Shown piece by piece: positions 1 through 7,280 of a DNA stretch of 23,453 bases. Source of the stretch: an uncultured Oscillospiraceae bacterium (GTDB taxonomy: Bacteria > Bacillota > Clostridia > Oscillospirales > Oscillospiraceae); assembly GCA_900752445.1 (NCBI GenBank), contig CAADVN010000274.1, forward strand, positions 1 to 23,453. The letters are read 5' to 3'. Position numbers and translations under genes: made by a program. The notes under the pieces were generated by a model that was not told the DNA's origin, searched no databases, and saw only the letters and a program-made list of their open reading frames with translations. Every line of letters begins with the position of its first letter. Position 1 is the first letter of the stretch.

Positions 1-1970
1 CCGAGATCTACGACGACGAGATCGCCAACGCCCACAAGAACGCCGACCTGCACCTGCACGACCTCTCCATGCTCACCGGCTACTGCGCGGGCTGGAGCCT
101 CAAGCAGCTCATCCAGGAGGGCCTCGGCGGCATCCCGGGCAAGATAACCTCCTCGCCCGCCAGCCACCTGTCCACGCTCTGCAACCAGATGGTGAACTTC
201 CTCGGCATCATGCAGAACGAGTGGGCCGGCGCCCAGGCCTTCTCCAGCTTCGACACCTACCTCGCACCCTTCGTCAAGGTGGACGACCTCAGCTATAAAG
301 AGGTCAAACAGTGCATCCAAAGCTTCGTCTACGGCGTCAACACCCCGTCCCGCTGGGGCACGCAGGCGCCCTTTAGCAACATCACCCTCGACTGGACCGT
401 CCCCGCCGACCTCAAGGACATGAAGGCCATCGTCGGCGGCAAGGAGATGGACTTCACCTACGGCGACTGCAAGCGTGAGATGGACATGGTCAACAAGGCC
501 TTCATCGACCTCATGATAGAGGGCGACGCCAATGGCCGCGGCTTCCAGTACCCCATCCCGACCTACTCCATCACCCGCGACTTCGACTGGAGCCCCACCG
601 AGAACAACAAGCTCCTGTTCGAGATGACCGCCAAGTACGGCACACCGTATTTCTCCAACTACATCAACTCCGACATGGAGCCCTCCGACGTGCGCAGCAT
701 GTGCTGCCGCCTGAGGCTCGACCTGCGCGAGCTGCGCAAGAAGTCCGGCGGCTACTTCGGCTCCGGCGAGAGCACCGGCTCCATCGGCGTCGTCACGCTG
801 AACATGCCGCGCCTCGCCTACCTCGCCAAGGACGAGCACGACTACTTCCGCCGCCTCGACAAACTCATGGATCTCGCCGCGCGCAGCCTCAAGATAAAGC
901 GCGACGTCATCACCAAGCTCATGAACGAGGGCCTCTACCCCTACACGAAGCGCTACCTCGGCAGCTTCGACAACCACTTCTCCACCATCGGCCTCGTCGG
1001 CATGAACGAGGCGGGCCTGAACGCCAGGTGGGTGCGCGCCGACATGACGCATGAGAGCTGCCAGGAATTCACCAAGAAGACCCTCAGGCACATGCTCGAC
1101 CGCCTCTCCGACTACCAGGAGAAGTACGGCGACCTCTACAACCTCGAGGCCACGCCGGCGGAGAGCACCAGCTACCGCCTCGCCAAGCACGACGTGGAGC
1201 GCTACCCGGACATCATCACCGCCGCGGAGCCGGGCGGCACGCCCTACTACACTAACAGCTCCCACCTGCCCGTGGGCTACACCGAGGACATCTTCGCCGC
1301 CCTCGACGTACAGGATGAGCTCCAGACGCTCTACACCTCGGGCACGGTCTTCCACGCCTTCCTGGGCGAAAAGCTGCCCGACTGGCAAGCCGCGGCCAGC
1401 CTCGTGCGCAAGATAGCCGAGAACTACAAGCTGCCCTACTACACGCTCAGCCCGACCTACTCCGTCTGCAAGAACGACGGCTACCTCGCCGGCGAGCAGT
1501 TCACCTGCCCGCACTGCGGCGAGAGCGCCGAGGTCTACAGCCGCATCACGGGCTACTACCGCCCTGTGCAGAACTGGAACGCGGGCAAGACGCAGGAGTA
1601 CAAGGAGCGCAAGACCTACGACCTCAGCCATTCCCACCTCGACCCCGTGAAGCACCCGCACGCCGCTGCCTGCGGCTGCGACGTTGAGCCGGACCTCGAC
1701 CGTCACATCCAGCCCGCGGCTCAGGTGGAAACGGTCGGCCAGGCGCTGCTGTTTACGACTCCGACCTGCCCGAACTGCCGCCTGGCGGTGACGATGCTGG
1801 ACAAGCAGGGCTTCGCCTACGAGAAGCTCAACGCCGAGGAGAACGCGGAGCTCGCGAAGAAATACGGCGTGAAGCAGGCCCCGACGCTGGTCGTCACGGA
1901 CGGCGAGCACTTTGAGAAGTACGCCGGCGCGGGCGCGATAAGGCAGTACGCGGCGCACACGGCGCAATGA
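1..1970 (+). CDS. nrdD: Anaerobic (class III) ribonucleoside-triphosphate reductase with C-terminal redoxin domain, 5' truncated
   Basis: The frame is open from the window edge (first full codon at 3), so the N-terminus, including any ATP-cone, lies outside. It reduces ribonucleoside triphosphates to deoxynucleotides in the cytoplasm under anoxia using a glycyl radical. Counting from codon 3, the visible signs are an HLHDL segment near residue 20, an MCCRLRLD motif (bases ~700-723) expected to carry the thiyl cysteine, a CPHC pair at 502-505, and the glycyl-radical motif RITGYY with the glycine at 517, followed by WNAGK. After about residue 570 comes an extra ~80-residue thioredoxin/glutaredoxin-like domain with CPNC at 589-592. 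I infer that this fused domain helps supply reducing equivalents. The stop codon overlaps the next gene by four bases (ATGA), so the two are probably translationally coupled. The family call is secure; the redoxin role is inference. Confidence 0.95.
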   Translation, partial: EIYDDEIANAHKNADLHLHDLSMLTGYCAGWSLKQLIQEGLGGIPGKITSSPASHLSTLCNQMVNFLGIMQNEWAGAQAFSSFDTYLAPFVKVDDLSYKEVKQCIQSFVYGVNTPSRWGTQAPFSNITLDWTVPADLKDMKAIVGGKEMDFTYGDCKREMDMVNKAFIDLMIEGDANGRGFQYPIPTYSITRDFDWSPTENNKLLFEMTAKYGTPYFSNYINSDMEPSDVRSMCCRLRLDLRELRKKSGGYFGSGESTGSIGVVTLNMPRLAYLAKDEHDYFRRLDKLMDLAARSLKIKRDVITKLMNEGLYPYTKRYLGSFDNHFSTIGLVGMNEAGLNARWVRADMTHESCQEFTKKTLRHMLDRLSDYQEKYGDLYNLEATPAESTSYRLAKHDVERYPDIITAAEPGGTPYYTNSSHLPVGYTEDIFAALDVQDELQTLYTSGTVFHAFLGEKLPDWQAAASLVRKIAENYKLPYYTLSPTYSVCKNDGYLAGEQFTCPHCGESAEVYSRITGYYRPVQNWNAGKTQEYKERKTYDLSHSHLDPVKHPHAAACGCDVEPDLDRHIQPAAQVETVGQALLFTTPTCPNCRLAVTMLDKQGFAYEKLNAEENAELAKKYGVKQAPTLVVTDGEHFEKYAGAGAIRQYAAHTAQ

Positions 1971-2269
1971 CTGAGTTCACTCGCCGCATTTACGAGGTCG
2001 TGAGGTCCATACCGGCGGGGCGCGTGATGAGCTACGGGCACGTCGCCACCCTGGCCGGTAACCCGCGCGGCGCGCGGGGCGTGGGCTTCGCGCTGCACCG
2101 CAACCCCGAGCCGGGCGTCATCCCCTGCCACCGCGTGGTGTTCCGGGACGGCTCGGTCTGCACGGGCTACGCCTTCGGCGGGCCCGAGGTGCAGCGCCGC
2201 CTGCTCGAGGATGAGGGCGTCGCCTTCCTCCCTGACGGGCGCGTGGACATGGATATGTGCGGTATATAA
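1967..2269 (+). CDS. MGMT-family DNA-binding-domain protein retaining the PCHR cysteine
   Basis: This 100-residue protein matches only the C-terminal DNA-binding and active-site domain of O6-alkylguanine-DNA alkyltransferases. Visible family marks are IPAGRVMSYG (residues 15-24), RGVGFALHRNP (37-47) and PCHRVV with cysteine 54. Ogt and Ada carry an extra N-terminal RNase-H-like domain that is absent here. Alkyltransferase-like (ATL) proteins of similar size usually replace the acceptor cysteine with another residue, most often tryptophan. Here the cysteine is kept, so true methyl transfer from damaged guanine is possible. The start overlaps the nrdD stop (ATGA). An nrdG activase gene is commonly found in this position, so the pairing with nrdD is unusual. 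It could be a minimal repair enzyme or a damage-sensing ATL-type protein. Confidence 0.87.
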   Translation: MTEFTRRIYEVVRSIPAGRVMSYGHVATLAGNPRGARGVGFALHRNPEPGVIPCHRVVFRDGSVCTGYAFGGPEVQRRLLEDEGVAFLPDGRVDMDMCGI

Positions 2270-2273
2270 AAGG

Positions 2274-2296
2274 AAAAGGGGGGCTTGCGCCCCCCT
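2274..2296. terminator. GC hairpin between convergent genes
   Basis: GGGGGG at 2278-2283 pairs with CCCCCC at 2290-2295, and C2284 pairs with G2289 around a TTGC loop. On the - strand the stem is followed by TTTTCCTTTTATA, so it is a good intrinsic terminator for the operon arriving from the right. On the + strand it lies eight bases after the MGMT stop but has only a poor U-tract. Confidence 0.65.
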
Positions 2297-2335
2297 TCAG
2301 CTTGTCGAAGAATACCAGCCATCACAGACAGAATG

Positions 2336-2362
2336 ACCCCGGTCACGTTTCGTGACCGGGGT
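2336..2362. terminator. Perfect 12-bp hairpin at the convergent junction
   Basis: ACCCCGGTCACG (2336-2347) and its exact complement (2351-2362) enclose a TTT loop. The stem begins four bases past the stop codon of the last gene of the - strand sugar operon. On the + strand it is followed by a pyrimidine-rich stretch (ACTGTTATTCTTCG). Together with the hairpin at 2274-2296 it most likely ends transcription from both sides. Neither flank has an uninterrupted U-run. Confidence 0.6.
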
Positions 2363-2366
2363 ACTG

Positions 2367-2603
2367 TTATTCTTCGTCTTCTTTCTGCTTCTTATGCCTT
2401 CTCAGGCTCACGAACACCGTGGCCGCTATGCCGAGCTCCGCCAGCGCTATGCCGCCGCAGACCAGGTAGAAGACCGTGTCCGTCACGCCGGACTCGCCCG
2501 CGCTGTGCAGCGCGCTGAGCTTGTACAGGATGTACAGCAGGTACAGCAGCGCGAAAATGCGTATCGCTATGCCCGTCCAGAGCCGGCGCTTATTCTCGTC
2601 CAT
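2367..2603 (-). CDS. Small two-helix membrane protein, last gene of the sugar operon
   Basis: I do not recognise a family. The predicted product has 78 residues: a short charged N-terminus (MDENKRR), a hydrophobic helix at about residues 8-28, a short loop, a second helix at about 40-66, and a charged tail RRHKKQKEDEE. The ATG at 2603 is preferred over an in-frame TTG three codons upstream because GGAG lies about ten bases before it. It overlaps the 3' end of rbsK by 14 bases, so translation is probably coupled. Its position at the end of the operon suggests it is expressed with the transporter, but nothing in the sequence says what it does. High predicted hydrophobicity and correct gene spacing argue against a chance frame. 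Confidence 0.65.
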   Translation of the reverse strand: MDENKRRLWTGIAIRIFALLYLLYILYKLSALHSAGESGVTDTVFYLVCGGIALAELGIAATVFVSLRRHKKQKEDEE

Positions 2604-3483
2604 ACCCGTCAAGCTCCGCGGCAGAGGGTATCGACGGGGCCGCGCCCTTCCTCGACACCGCTATCGACGCCGCACGCGCCGCGCGCAGCAGCGACTCCTC
2701 CACGCTCCTGCCGTTCATCCAGCCCTCCAGGAAAAAGCCCGAGAACGTGTCGCCCGCCGCCGTCGTGTCCACCGCCTTCGTCGGCACCGCAGGCTGGAAT
2801 ACCCGGCGCTCCGCGTCCGAGTACCACGCGCCGTCCGAGCCCAGCGTCAGGATGACCGCCGCCGCAGGATGTGCGCCGGCGAACCAATCGAGTATCGCCT
2901 CCGGCTCCGTCGCGGGCAGGCCGCTTATCTGCGAGCCCTCGACCTCGTTCACCAGGAACAGGTCCACCTTGTCCAGATCGCAGCCGAGCACTGCCGCGTC
3001 GAAGGGCGAGGGGTTGAGCACCACCTTCAGCCCGTGCGCGTGCGCCTCGTCTATTATCTCGTCGAGACGGTTGACCTCGTTTTGCAGCAGGATCATGTCG
3101 CCGGCGCCGAAGTTTGCGAGCACTTCCTTTATGTACTCCGTCGTAACCGCCCTGTTCGTGCCGCCGTAGACGATGATGCAGTTCTGGCCCTTGGCATCCA
3201 CCTGTATTACCGTATGCCCCGGCGCTGCGTCCGAGTGCCTTATGAGCGAGGTGTCCACGCCGTTTTCCTCGAGCATATCGGTGAGCAGCTCGCCGCCCGT
3301 GCCGCACACGCCCGCGTGCCAGACCGGCAGGCCCGCCTTCGCCATGGCGACGGACTGGTTCAGGCCCTTGCCGCCGGCGAAAATCTCGCGGCCCGTGGAG
3401 AATATCGTCTCACCGGGCGCGACGATGTGGTCGAGCGAGTACACGTAGTCAATATTCATCGAGCCAAAGCACAAAGCCTTCAT
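2590..3483 (-). CDS. rbsK: Ribokinase (PfkB family)
   Basis: The predicted 297-residue cytoplasmic kinase phosphorylates D-ribose to ribose 5-phosphate with ATP. It shows the PfkB signatures: N10 and D12 in GSMNID, the sugar-binding GGKGLNQ at 37-43, and the C-terminal DTTAAGDTFSG segment (239-249) with the anion hole and catalytic base D245. Length and motif order are typical of ribokinases. The ATG at 3483 has a GGGAG site before it. It lies 21 bases downstream of rbsD and overlaps the small membrane-protein gene. Specificity in PfkB enzymes cannot be fixed by motif alone, but the rbsDACB context favours ribose or a close pentose. It supplies a kinase route parallel to the FGGY enzyme in the same operon. 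Confidence 0.9.
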   Translation of the reverse strand: MKALCFGSMNIDYVYSLDHIVAPGETIFSTGREIFAGGKGLNQSVAMAKAGLPVWHAGVCGTGGELLTDMLEENGVDTSLIRHSDAAPGHTVIQVDAKGQNCIIVYGGTNRAVTTEYIKEVLANFGAGDMILLQNEVNRLDEIIDEAHAHGLKVVLNPSPFDAAVLGCDLDKVDLFLVNEVEGSQISGLPATEPEAILDWFAGAHPAAAVILTLGSDGAWYSDAERRVFQPAVPTKAVDTTAAGDTFSGFFLEGWMNGRSVEESLLRAARAASIAVSRKGAAPSIPSAAELDGYGRE

Positions 3484-3504
3484 GCCCCGTCTCCCTTCTC
3501 CGAC

Positions 3505-3900
3505 TCAGAATATGCAGCCGGCTGTAAGTATAACGTTCGGATACGGCGTGAACTCGCCTGTGCGGATGGCAAACTTCACGTTCGCCGTGCGCTTTTTGAG
3601 CTCCGTATGCGGTATCTTCTCGCAGGGCAAGCCGGCGAGCTTTTCCTGCATGTAAGCCAGCAGCTCAGGGTTTTTCTCGTCTATCTCCTCGGCGAGGGTG
3701 TAGCTCTCTACGCAGGTCTCGGCCAGCACGGCGTCCATGGTCTGCCTGAAGCTGGGCACGCCGCCCACCAGCACGAGATCGACTATCTCCACGCCCTTCG
3801 GGATGGGCATGCCGGCGTCCGCTATCAGGAATTCGTCCTTGTGGCCCAGGGCGGTGATGAGGCCCATGAGCTGGGCGTTGAGTATACCGGTCTTTTTCAT
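3505..3900 (-). CDS. rbsD: D-ribose pyranase
   Basis: RbsD interconverts the beta-pyranose and beta-furanose forms of ribose, giving ribokinase the furanose it uses. The 131-residue product has the typical family length, the N-terminal MKKTGILN block, GHKDEFLIADAGMPIP with catalytic H20, and the conserved C-terminal TGEFTPYPNVILTAG. It starts one base after the rbsC stop (TGATATG), with a GAGG site inside the end of rbsC, which points to coupled translation. The related FucU mutarotases share this fold, so a neighbouring aldose cannot be fully excluded. Confidence 0.93.
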   Translation of the reverse strand: MKKTGILNAQLMGLITALGHKDEFLIADAGMPIPKGVEIVDLVLVGGVPSFRQTMDAVLAETCVESYTLAEEIDEKNPELLAYMQEKLAGLPCEKIPHTELKKRTANVKFAIRTGEFTPYPNVILTAGCIF

Positions 3901-3901
3901 A

Positions 3902-4942
3902 TCACTTCGCCTCGTTCTTGACGCGCAGGGCCATCTTGGCCTGCAGGTTCCTCTGGTACTGGTCGATGACGACGGCGAGGATGATGACAGCGCCCTTGAT
4001 GACGTTCTGCCAGAACTCGGTGACGCCGCACATGGTCATGCCGTCGTTCAGGACGCCGATGACGAAGGCGCCGACGAAGGTGCCGCCGATGGTGCCGATG
4101 CCGCCCGCCATGGACGTGCCGCCGAGGACAGAGGCCGCGATGGCGTTCATTTCCCAGCCGTCACCGCCCGCCGGGTGCGCGGCCATGAGCTGCGCGGTGT
4201 TGATGATGCCGACCAGCGCGGCGCAGGCGCCGGAGAGCATGTAGACGTAGATCTTGACCCTGTCGGGCTTGATGCCGCTCATCTTCGCGGCGCGCTCATT
4301 GCCGCCGACGGCGTAGACGTGCCAGCCGAAGGTGGTCTTGCGCAGCAGGATGGCCGTGATGACCGAGAGGATGACGAGCAGGATGGCGCCGACGGGTATG
4401 CCCGCTATCGACGAGCCCATGAACTTCAGGCCGGTGTTGCCCAGGCCCTCGTAGCCCGAGATATTGGAGAAGGTCGCGCCGCCGGAGATGATGTTCGCAA
4501 AGCCGCGGCATATGTACATCGTGCCCAGGGTGGTGATGAAGGGCGCGACGTGCAGCTTGGTGATGACCGCGCCGTTCACCCAGCCTATCAGGCAGCCGAG
4601 CAGGATGACTATCAGGATGACCATGGGCACGCTGAAATACAGCGTGGAGCCGCCGATGGTCAGGCCCTTCTGGATGAGGTAGCCGGCGATCATGCCGCCC
4701 AGGCCGACCACGCTGCCGACGGACAGGTCGATGCCGCCCGTGATGACGACGTAGGTCATGCCGATGGCCAGGATGCCGTACAGGGCGACGTGCTTTGCCA
4801 CCATCATGAAGGTCGAGGGCGAGAAGAAGTTCTCGCTCAAAATGCTGAACAGCACCACGAGGATTATGAGGACTATGAAGGTACGGCCCTTCAGCAGGGT
4901 CATTATGAAATCATTTTTATCATACTGTTTCTTGGTTTTCAT
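3902..4942 (-). CDS. rbsC: Ribose-type ABC transporter permease
   Basis: This is a 346-residue integral membrane permease of the carbohydrate uptake transporter 2 (CUT2) class, forming a homodimeric channel that works with RbsA and RbsB. Several hydrophobic helices are visible, beginning with TFIVLIILVVLFSILS near residue 22. The family-typical GGIDLSVGSVVGLGGMIAG follows, and further helices extend to about residue 335. The polar N-terminus (MKTKKQYDKND) is cytoplasmic. GGGGAG lies seven bases before the ATG. It follows rbsA after 19 bases and abuts rbsD. The assignment to the RbsC/XylH/AraH family is secure; the sugar is inferred from neighbours. Confidence 0.93.
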   Translation of the reverse strand: MKTKKQYDKNDFIMTLLKGRTFIVLIILVVLFSILSENFFSPSTFMMVAKHVALYGILAIGMTYVVITGGIDLSVGSVVGLGGMIAGYLIQKGLTIGGSTLYFSVPMVILIVILLGCLIGWVNGAVITKLHVAPFITTLGTMYICRGFANIISGGATFSNISGYEGLGNTGLKFMGSSIAGIPVGAILLVILSVITAILLRKTTFGWHVYAVGGNERAAKMSGIKPDRVKIYVYMLSGACAALVGIINTAQLMAAHPAGGDGWEMNAIAASVLGGTSMAGGIGTIGGTFVGAFVIGVLNDGMTMCGVTEFWQNVIKGAVIILAVVIDQYQRNLQAKMALRVKNEAK

Positions 4943-4961
4943 CTCGTCGCTCCCCTTTTAT

Positions 4962-6515
4962 TCAGGCTGTGGCCTCTGCGCCGGCGTCGGTGTGGTGCCC
5001 GGCGTAGGAGGCGAGGACAAGGTCGTCCTCGGTGAGTCCCTCGCCCGCCGTGAATTCAGCGGTCTTCACCCCGTTCGACAGCACCATTATCCTGTCCGCT
5101 ATGTTCATTATCTCCTTCAGCTCCGAGGACACGACGATTATCGTCAGGCCCTGGTCGGCGTACTGGTGGATGATATCGAAGACCTCGGTCTTCGCGCCGA
5201 TGTCTATGCCCCTCGAGGGCTCGTCCATGAGCAGGATCTTCGGCCCTATCAGCAGGCCCTTGCCGATGACCACCTTCTGCTGGTTGCCGCCCGAGAGCGA
5301 GAGGATGGGCAGCTTCTTGTCCGCGACCTTGATGTGTATGTCCTCGATGACCCTGTCCACGTCCTCGTCCTCGGCCTTCTGGCTGAGGAACAGGCGCTTT
5401 GCGTACTTCTTGAGGTTCGACAGCGACGTGTTCTTCTCAATGTCCATCGTCTGCACGAGGCCGGAGCCCTGCCTGTCCTCGGGCACGATGGCTATGCCCT
5501 TCTTTATCTGCTCCGAGGTCTGGCCTATCTTGAGCTTCTGGCCCTCAAGCCAGATATCGCCCGTGTGCTCGGGCCGCAGGCCCATGATGCACTCCATGAG
5601 CTCGCTCCGGCCCGCGCCCAAGAGGCCGTACACGCCGAAGATCTCGCCCTTTTTGACCTCGAACTCCACGTTGTGCAGGAGCCAGCCGCCGCCCTTCTTC
5701 GGCAGGCTGAGATTTTCGACCTTGAGCTCCACCGGCTGCTTGCTGAGGTCGATGGCCCTCGGCGTCCGGGTATAGCTCTTGTTCTCACCGACCATGTTCG
5801 TCACTATCCAGCTGAGCTGGATGTCCTTCACGTCCGCGTCTGCGACGTAGTGGCCGTCGCGCAGGATGGTGACGTGGTCGCCTATCTCCATTATCTCCTC
5901 AAGCCTGTGGGAGATGTAGACTATCGAGATGCCGGCCTCGGTCAGCTCGCGCATGATGCCGAAGAGCACCTTGACCTCCTGGTTCGACAGAGAGGACGTG
6001 GGCTCGTCCATGATGAGGATCTTGAGATCCTCCTCGACGAGGTTCCTGGCTATCTCGACCATCTGCTGCTGGCCGACGCGCAGGTCGCCAACCTGGGTGT
6101 TGGGCGGCATCTGGTGCTGGAGCCGCTCGAGCACGCGCTTCGTGCCCTCGATGTGCGCGGCATTGTCCACGAAGGGGCCCTTGGTCTTCTCGTGGTTCAT
6201 GTAGATGTTCTGCGCTATGGTCAGGTTCGGGAACAGGCTAAGCTCCTGGTGGATGATGCCTATGCCCTTGGCCCTGGCGGCAGAGGTGTTCTTGAACGTG
6301 ACCTCCTGGCCCTCCATGTAGAGCTTGCCGCCGGAGGGCTGCTCGATGCCGGCGATTATCTTCATCAGCGTGGACTTACCCGCGCCGTTCTCGCCGATGA
6401 GAACGTTCACCTTGCCGCGCAGCACATCGAAGGAAACGTGGTCCAGGGCCTTGGTGCCGGGGTAGATCTTCTCTATCTGCTCACAGTGCAAAACGACGTT
6501 CGGATTCTCAGTCAT
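4962..6515 (-). CDS. rbsA: Ribose-type ABC transporter ATP-binding protein, two ABC domains
   Basis: This 517-residue protein has two tandem nucleotide-binding domains, as expected for RbsA/MglA/XylG energisers of CUT2 sugar uptake. Domain 1 has Walker A GENGAGKST near residue 40, a signature region LRVGQQQMVEIAR, and Walker B ILIMDEPTSSL. Domain 2 begins near residue 270 with the degenerate Walker A GLLGAGRSE (lysine replaced by arginine, normal for the family), then LSLSGGNQQK and LLMDEPSRGIDIG. It begins 13 bases after the DUF2291 stop with a purine-rich GGGGAAGGGGAA site. Only the first domain is expected to have a standard Walker A lysine. Confidence 0.94.
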   Translation of the reverse strand: MTENPNVVLHCEQIEKIYPGTKALDHVSFDVLRGKVNVLIGENGAGKSTLMKIIAGIEQPSGGKLYMEGQEVTFKNTSAARAKGIGIIHQELSLFPNLTIAQNIYMNHEKTKGPFVDNAAHIEGTKRVLERLQHQMPPNTQVGDLRVGQQQMVEIARNLVEEDLKILIMDEPTSSLSNQEVKVLFGIMRELTEAGISIVYISHRLEEIMEIGDHVTILRDGHYVADADVKDIQLSWIVTNMVGENKSYTRTPRAIDLSKQPVELKVENLSLPKKGGGWLLHNVEFEVKKGEIFGVYGLLGAGRSELMECIMGLRPEHTGDIWLEGQKLKIGQTSEQIKKGIAIVPEDRQGSGLVQTMDIEKNTSLSNLKKYAKRLFLSQKAEDEDVDRVIEDIHIKVADKKLPILSLSGGNQQKVVIGKGLLIGPKILLMDEPSRGIDIGAKTEVFDIIHQYADQGLTIIVVSSELKEIMNIADRIMVLSNGVKTAEFTAGEGLTEDDLVLASYAGHHTDAGAEATA

Positions 6516-6528
6516 TTCCCCTTCCCCC

Positions 6529-7122
6529 TCACTGTACGGTGACGGACACAGGCGTCACGGTGACGGTGGTGGCGTCGGGAGTGAAGCAGCCGATGATCTC
6601 GACGGTCTTGCCGACGAGCGCGTTCAGGTCGCCCAGGGGCGTGATGACGTTCGTCATGACCTCATCGTTGACGGTCTTGGCGTACTGCGACCACTCGGTC
6701 TGGTTGGTGAAGTCCTCATAGCCCTTGCTGGTCTGACAGTCGCGGACGGTGGTGCCGCTGAACACGCTGCCGACCTGGACGCGGACCTCCTTGCCGTCCA
6801 CGCCCTCGACGGTCATGACGAGGTAGCCCTTCGGGCTGTCGGTGTTGTACTCCTCGACGGTGCCGCTGAAGCTGACGCAGTAGGCCGTGCCGTTGGCGGC
6901 GTCGGCAAGGACGTCCGTCAGGGGCTGTGCGGCGCCGGTCAGTTCCTCGGCGATGACGGCCCAGTCGTCCGCCGCGGCGGCACTGGCGTCAAACTTGACT
7001 TCTCCGGTGTAGTCGCTCTCCGTGCCCACGGGGATGATCTTGACTATGCCGCAGCCGGACATGGTCAGGGCGAGCAGAGCGGCGATGAGTATCACTGCGG
7101 TTACGAGGCTGAGCTTTTTCAT
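6529..7122 (-). CDS. DUF2291-family lipoprotein of the sugar ABC operon
   Basis: The 197-residue product begins with a lipoprotein signal (MKKL, hydrophobic core, LTMSGC) and would be lipidated at C24. The following GIVKIIPVGTESDYTGEVKFD and the DDW segment resemble DUF2291, a family I know mainly from operons with RbsB/RbsA/RbsC-like transporters. No catalytic motif is visible. Its tail is rich in beta-prone T/V residues. It sits between the binding protein and the ATPase, with AAGGAG ahead of the ATG, 13 bases before rbsA. An accessory role at the outer membrane face, for example sugar capture or docking of the binding protein, is inference; the family has no function I can name. Confidence 0.75.
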   Translation of the reverse strand: MKKLSLVTAVILIAALLALTMSGCGIVKIIPVGTESDYTGEVKFDASAAAADDWAVIAEELTGAAQPLTDVLADAANGTAYCVSFSGTVEEYNTDSPKGYLVMTVEGVDGKEVRVQVGSVFSGTTVRDCQTSKGYEDFTNQTEWSQYAKTVNDEVMTNVITPLGDLNALVGKTVEIIGCFTPDATTVTVTPVSVTVQ

Positions 7123-7231
7123 CTAATCCTCTCCTTGCAATTTTTGGCTTACAACCTGCGGGGGGCATATTCCGCGCGCCTCCGGTCAGGGCGCACCGGG
7201 AGAACCCGGAATGTACCCCCACGCTTTGGGA

Positions 7232-7263
7232 TGCCGCCGCCCGGTTTTGCGCGGGCGGCGGCA
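7232..7263 (-). promoter_or_regulatory. Intercistronic 12-bp GC hairpin after the binding-protein gene
   Basis: Bases 7232-7243 pair perfectly with 7252-7263 around an eight-base loop, 17 bases beyond the rbsB stop on the - strand. No U-run follows, so it is not a standard terminator. A shorter CCGGG/CCCGG hairpin lies next to it at 7196-7209. Such structures 3' of binding-protein genes commonly shield the upstream mRNA from 3' exonucleases, giving more binding protein than permease. This role is inferred. Confidence 0.5.
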
Positions 7264-7280
7264 CGGGGTTCAGGCTTTAA

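Noticed and set aside
1967..2269. Alkyltransferase-like (ATL) protein lacking the active cysteine.
   Set aside because: The acceptor cysteine is present (PCHR, C54), so inactivity cannot be assumed, although the size resembles ATL proteins.
7141..7280. Small gene or promoter in the gap between rbsB and the DUF2291 gene.
   Set aside because: The gap has no well-placed ribosome binding site with an open frame and no spaced -35/-10 pair; hairpins account for its structure.
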